A DNA stretch of 64,000 bases from Lachnospiraceae bacterium (GTDB taxonomy: Bacteria > Bacillota > Clostridia > Lachnospirales > Lachnospiraceae): contig JAFXCD010000021.1 in the NCBI GenBank assembly GCA_017521605.1, positions 26,418 to 90,417 on the forward strand, in the 5' to 3' direction. Position 1 is the first letter of the stretch, and each line of letters opens with the position of its first letter. The notes under the pieces were generated by a model. It ran no database searches and had not been told where the DNA came from. It saw only the letters and a program-made list of their open reading frames with translations. Positions 62,254 through 64,000 of this stretch are shown here, piece after piece. The position numbers and the translations under genes are program-made.

Positions 62254-62898
62254 ATGAAAGTATTATCAGTTAAAGACCCTGCTTTTAAGAAGTACGGAAA
62301 AGTAGTTGATAACGTAGACTTTACCGAATTGGTAGAGGCATTAAAGAAGACTCCCGTTCCAGAAGGCGTTGTTTATGAGCCCAGCGTAGCTGAGTTGGAA
62401 GCAACCTCCGCTATGGAAGCTCTGAGCACCGTAACTTACGGTGAAATGCCCATTCAGATTGGTTATTGCAACGGTCACAATTGCATGTTAAATGCACTTG
62501 AGTACCACAGAGATTCCGAAATCAACGTAGCAGCAACAGACGCTATTTTGATGATTGGTTGTCAGGCAGATGTAGAAGATGATTTTACATATGACACCGC
62601 TAAGGTAGAAGCATTCTTACTTCCTGCAGGTATGGCTGTAGAAGTTTATGCCACCACCCTTCACTATGCTCCTTGCGGAGTTGATGGTGCAGGTTTCCAG
62701 GTTGCTATCGTACTTCCTAAGGGAACCAACTATCCTTTGAAGACCAAGCACACTGCTGTAGCAGCTGACGGAACCGCTCCTAACGAGGATGCCTTAATCA
62801 CTGCTGTAAATAAGTGGTTAATCGGTCATGCAGAAGGTGGCTTGGATGAAGGTAGCTTCCTTGGTTTAAAGGGCAAAAATTTAAATGTTAATGAATAA
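62254..62898 (+). CDS. DUF4867 family protein
   Basis: 214 aa from ATG 62254 (GGAGGAA at 62241-62247). Sequence order is that of DUF4867: KVLSVKDPAFKKYGKVV at the start, then PSVAELEATSAMEAL, GEMPIQIGYCNGHNCMLNALEYHRDSE, and AFLLPAGMAVEVYATTLHYAPC. The regular beta pattern with GHN, EYHRDSE and HYAPC suggests a cupin-like barrel binding a metal or sugar; family members are encoded beside sugar isomerases and kinases, as here. No activity is established to my knowledge. A role as a mutarotase or ancillary sugar-handling protein is a guess. Confidence 0.85.
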   Translation: MKVLSVKDPAFKKYGKVVDNVDFTELVEALKKTPVPEGVVYEPSVAELEATSAMEALSTVTYGEMPIQIGYCNGHNCMLNALEYHRDSEINVAATDAILMIGCQADVEDDFTYDTAKVEAFLLPAGMAVEVYATTLHYAPCGVDGAGFQVAIVLPKGTNYPLKTKHTAVAADGTAPNEDALITAVNKWLIGHAEGGLDEGSFLGLKGKNLNVNE

Positions 62899-62903
62899 TT
62901 TAT

Positions 62904-62932
62904 TTTACGAATCGAAAGATTTGTAGTATAAT
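62904..62932 (+). promoter_or_regulatory. Promoter of the isomerase gene
   Basis: TTTACG (62904-62909), 17-bp spacer, TATAAT (62927-62932). Two small hairpins lie here: ACGAATC-GAAA-GATTTGT (62907-62924) within the spacer and GTAGAA-AAAA-TTCTAC (62959-62974) in the leader before GAGGAGGAA. Confidence 0.55.
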
Positions 62933-62997
62933 CAAATTGTTGATAAAATATGTCAATAGTAGAAAAAATTCTACAAAAATAGAGGAGGAAAAAACCA

Positions 62998-64000
62998 ATG
63001 AACAATATTCCAAAAGCGAAAATTGGTATTGTAGCAGTATCTCGTGACTGCTTCCCGGAGAGCTTATCCGTAAACAGAAGAAAGGCATTAGTTGCTGCAT
63101 ACGCTGCAAAGTATGGTATGGATGACATTTATGAATGTCCTATCTGTATCGTAGAAAGCGAAGTTCAGGCTGTACAGGCAGCTAAGGATTTGAAGGAGCA
63201 GGGATGTAACGCACTTTGCGTATATCTTGGAAACTTCGGTCCTGAAATTTCTGAAACCTTATTGGTTCAGATTTTCGATGGTCCTGCAATGATTTGTGCA
63301 GCAGCAGAAGAGAGCCAAGCAGACCTTATGGATGGTCGTGGCGATGCTTACTGTGGCGTTTTGAACGCTAGCTACGCTATGAAGTTACGTAATGTAAAGG
63401 CATATATTCCTGAGTATCCTGTTGGTACTGCAGAAGAATGTGCAGATATGATTCATGAGTTCGTTCCTATGGCAAGAGCACTTGCTGCATTAAAGAGCTT
63501 AAAGATCATTTCTTTCGGTCCCAGACCTTCCAACTTCCTTGCTTGTAACGCTCCTATTAAGCAGCTTTACAACCTTGGCGTTGAAATCGAAGAAAACTCT
63601 GAGTTAGACCTGTTCGAAGCATTCAAGAACCATGCAGGCGATGAAAGAATTCCTGCTAAGGTTAAGGAAATGGAAGCTGAACTTGGCGCAGGCAACAAGA
63701 AGCCTGAAGTATTAGAAAGACTTGCTCAGTACGAATTAACCTTACTTGACTGGGTAGAAGCTCACAAGGGCTGCAAGGAATATGTTGCTATCGCTGGTAA
63801 GTGCTGGCCTGCATTCCAGACTCAGTTCGGTTTCGTACCTTGCTACGTAAACAGCCGTTTAACCGGTATGGGCATTCCTGTATCTTGTGAAGTAGATATC
63901 TACGGCGCATTGTCCGAGTTCATCGGTACCTGCGTAACCCAGGATGCTGTTACCTTGCTTGATATCAACAACTCTGTACCTGCTGATATGTACAAGGAAG
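62998..64000 (+). CDS. L-fucose/L-arabinose isomerase family protein, 5' part
   Basis: 334 codons are visible and the frame is still open at the window end. ATG 62998 with GAGGAGGAA upstream. The start KIGIVAVSRDCFPESLSVNRR, AVQAAKDLKEQGCNALCVYLGNFGPE, then SFGPRPSNFLACNAPIKQL and CWPAFQTQFGFVPCYVNSRL follow the L-fucose/L-arabinose isomerase-like family. The Asp and Glu metal ligands expected further on (the EVDIYGALSEF block is visible) are mostly off the edge. In this locus it would supply ketose for the kinase. Whether it accepts xylose, arabinose or fucose cannot be told from half the protein. Confidence 0.85.
   Translation, partial: MNNIPKAKIGIVAVSRDCFPESLSVNRRKALVAAYAAKYGMDDIYECPICIVESEVQAVQAAKDLKEQGCNALCVYLGNFGPEISETLLVQIFDGPAMICAAAEESQADLMDGRGDAYCGVLNASYAMKLRNVKAYIPEYPVGTAEECADMIHEFVPMARALAALKSLKIISFGPRPSNFLACNAPIKQLYNLGVEIEENSELDLFEAFKNHAGDERIPAKVKEMEAELGAGNKKPEVLERLAQYELTLLDWVEAHKGCKEYVAIAGKCWPAFQTQFGFVPCYVNSRLTGMGIPVSCEVDIYGALSEFIGTCVTQDAVTLLDINNSVPADMYKE

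Overview
The window looks like chromosomal DNA of a low-GC Gram-positive anaerobe, most likely a Lachnospiraceae-type Clostridium relative. This is an inference from AT-rich intergenic DNA, strong AGGAGG-type ribosome binding sites, lipoprotein-anchored ABC binding proteins, an FtsX-type exporter, a HelD-like ATPase and a very large hemicellulose locus. No rRNA, tRNA, CRISPR array or transposase is visible.

Region 1 (1-8.6 kb) is housekeeping or accessory DNA: the 3' end of a subtilisin-like peptidase, a LacI-type regulator, a polytopic membrane protein with two small downstream genes, a HelD-type ATPase on the minus strand, and a PlsC-like acyltransferase. Region 2 (8.6-13.3 kb) is a compact NAD salvage operon: nicotinamidase-like hydrolase, a short PRPP-synthetase-like protein, a NAMPT/NadV-like transferase, NadE and a NrtR-type NUDIX regulator. 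Its promoter carries two copies of a 21-bp palindrome, one lying between the -35 and -10 boxes. A 123-bp tandem duplication at the nadV/nadE junction has created a 32-codon chimeric ORF. Region 3 (13.3-15.1 kb) holds a small ABM-domain protein and aroA on the minus strand, after a multi-hairpin intergenic element.

Region 4 (15.4-31.4 kb) is the first arm of a xylan locus: GH8 reducing-end xylanase, SGNH esterase, GH115 alpha-glucuronidase and a GH43, then a four-gene MacAB-like ABC system, then a second GH43. One adaptor of the ABC system is a tandem double. The second GH43 has His where its paralogue has the conserved pKa-modulating Asp. Region 5 (31.4-31.6 kb) is a 204-bp element with 23-bp perfect terminal inverted repeats and three perfect internal hairpins, lying between convergent genes.

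Region 6 (31.6-64 kb) is the second arm. An AraC regulator diverges from a near-symmetrical importer block: CBM-like/SBP fusion, two permeases, NHL/TPR protein, Yip1 protein, DUF5696 protein, two permeases, lipoprotein SBP. Then come a GH43 xylosidase, a pair of unrecognised paralogues, a shrunken SBP paralogue, a lipoprotein GH43, an Ig-containing GH43, GH3, a multidomain GH2, xylulokinase, a DUF4867 protein and an L-fucose/L-arabinose isomerase family protein that runs off the end. Almost all glycosidases lack signal peptides, no endo-xylanase is visible, and no import ATPase is encoded. The locus therefore appears built to import decorated (arabino)(glucurono)xylo-oligosaccharides through a complex surface machine, energised by an ATPase encoded elsewhere, and to dismantle them in the cytoplasm down to xylulose 5-phosphate.
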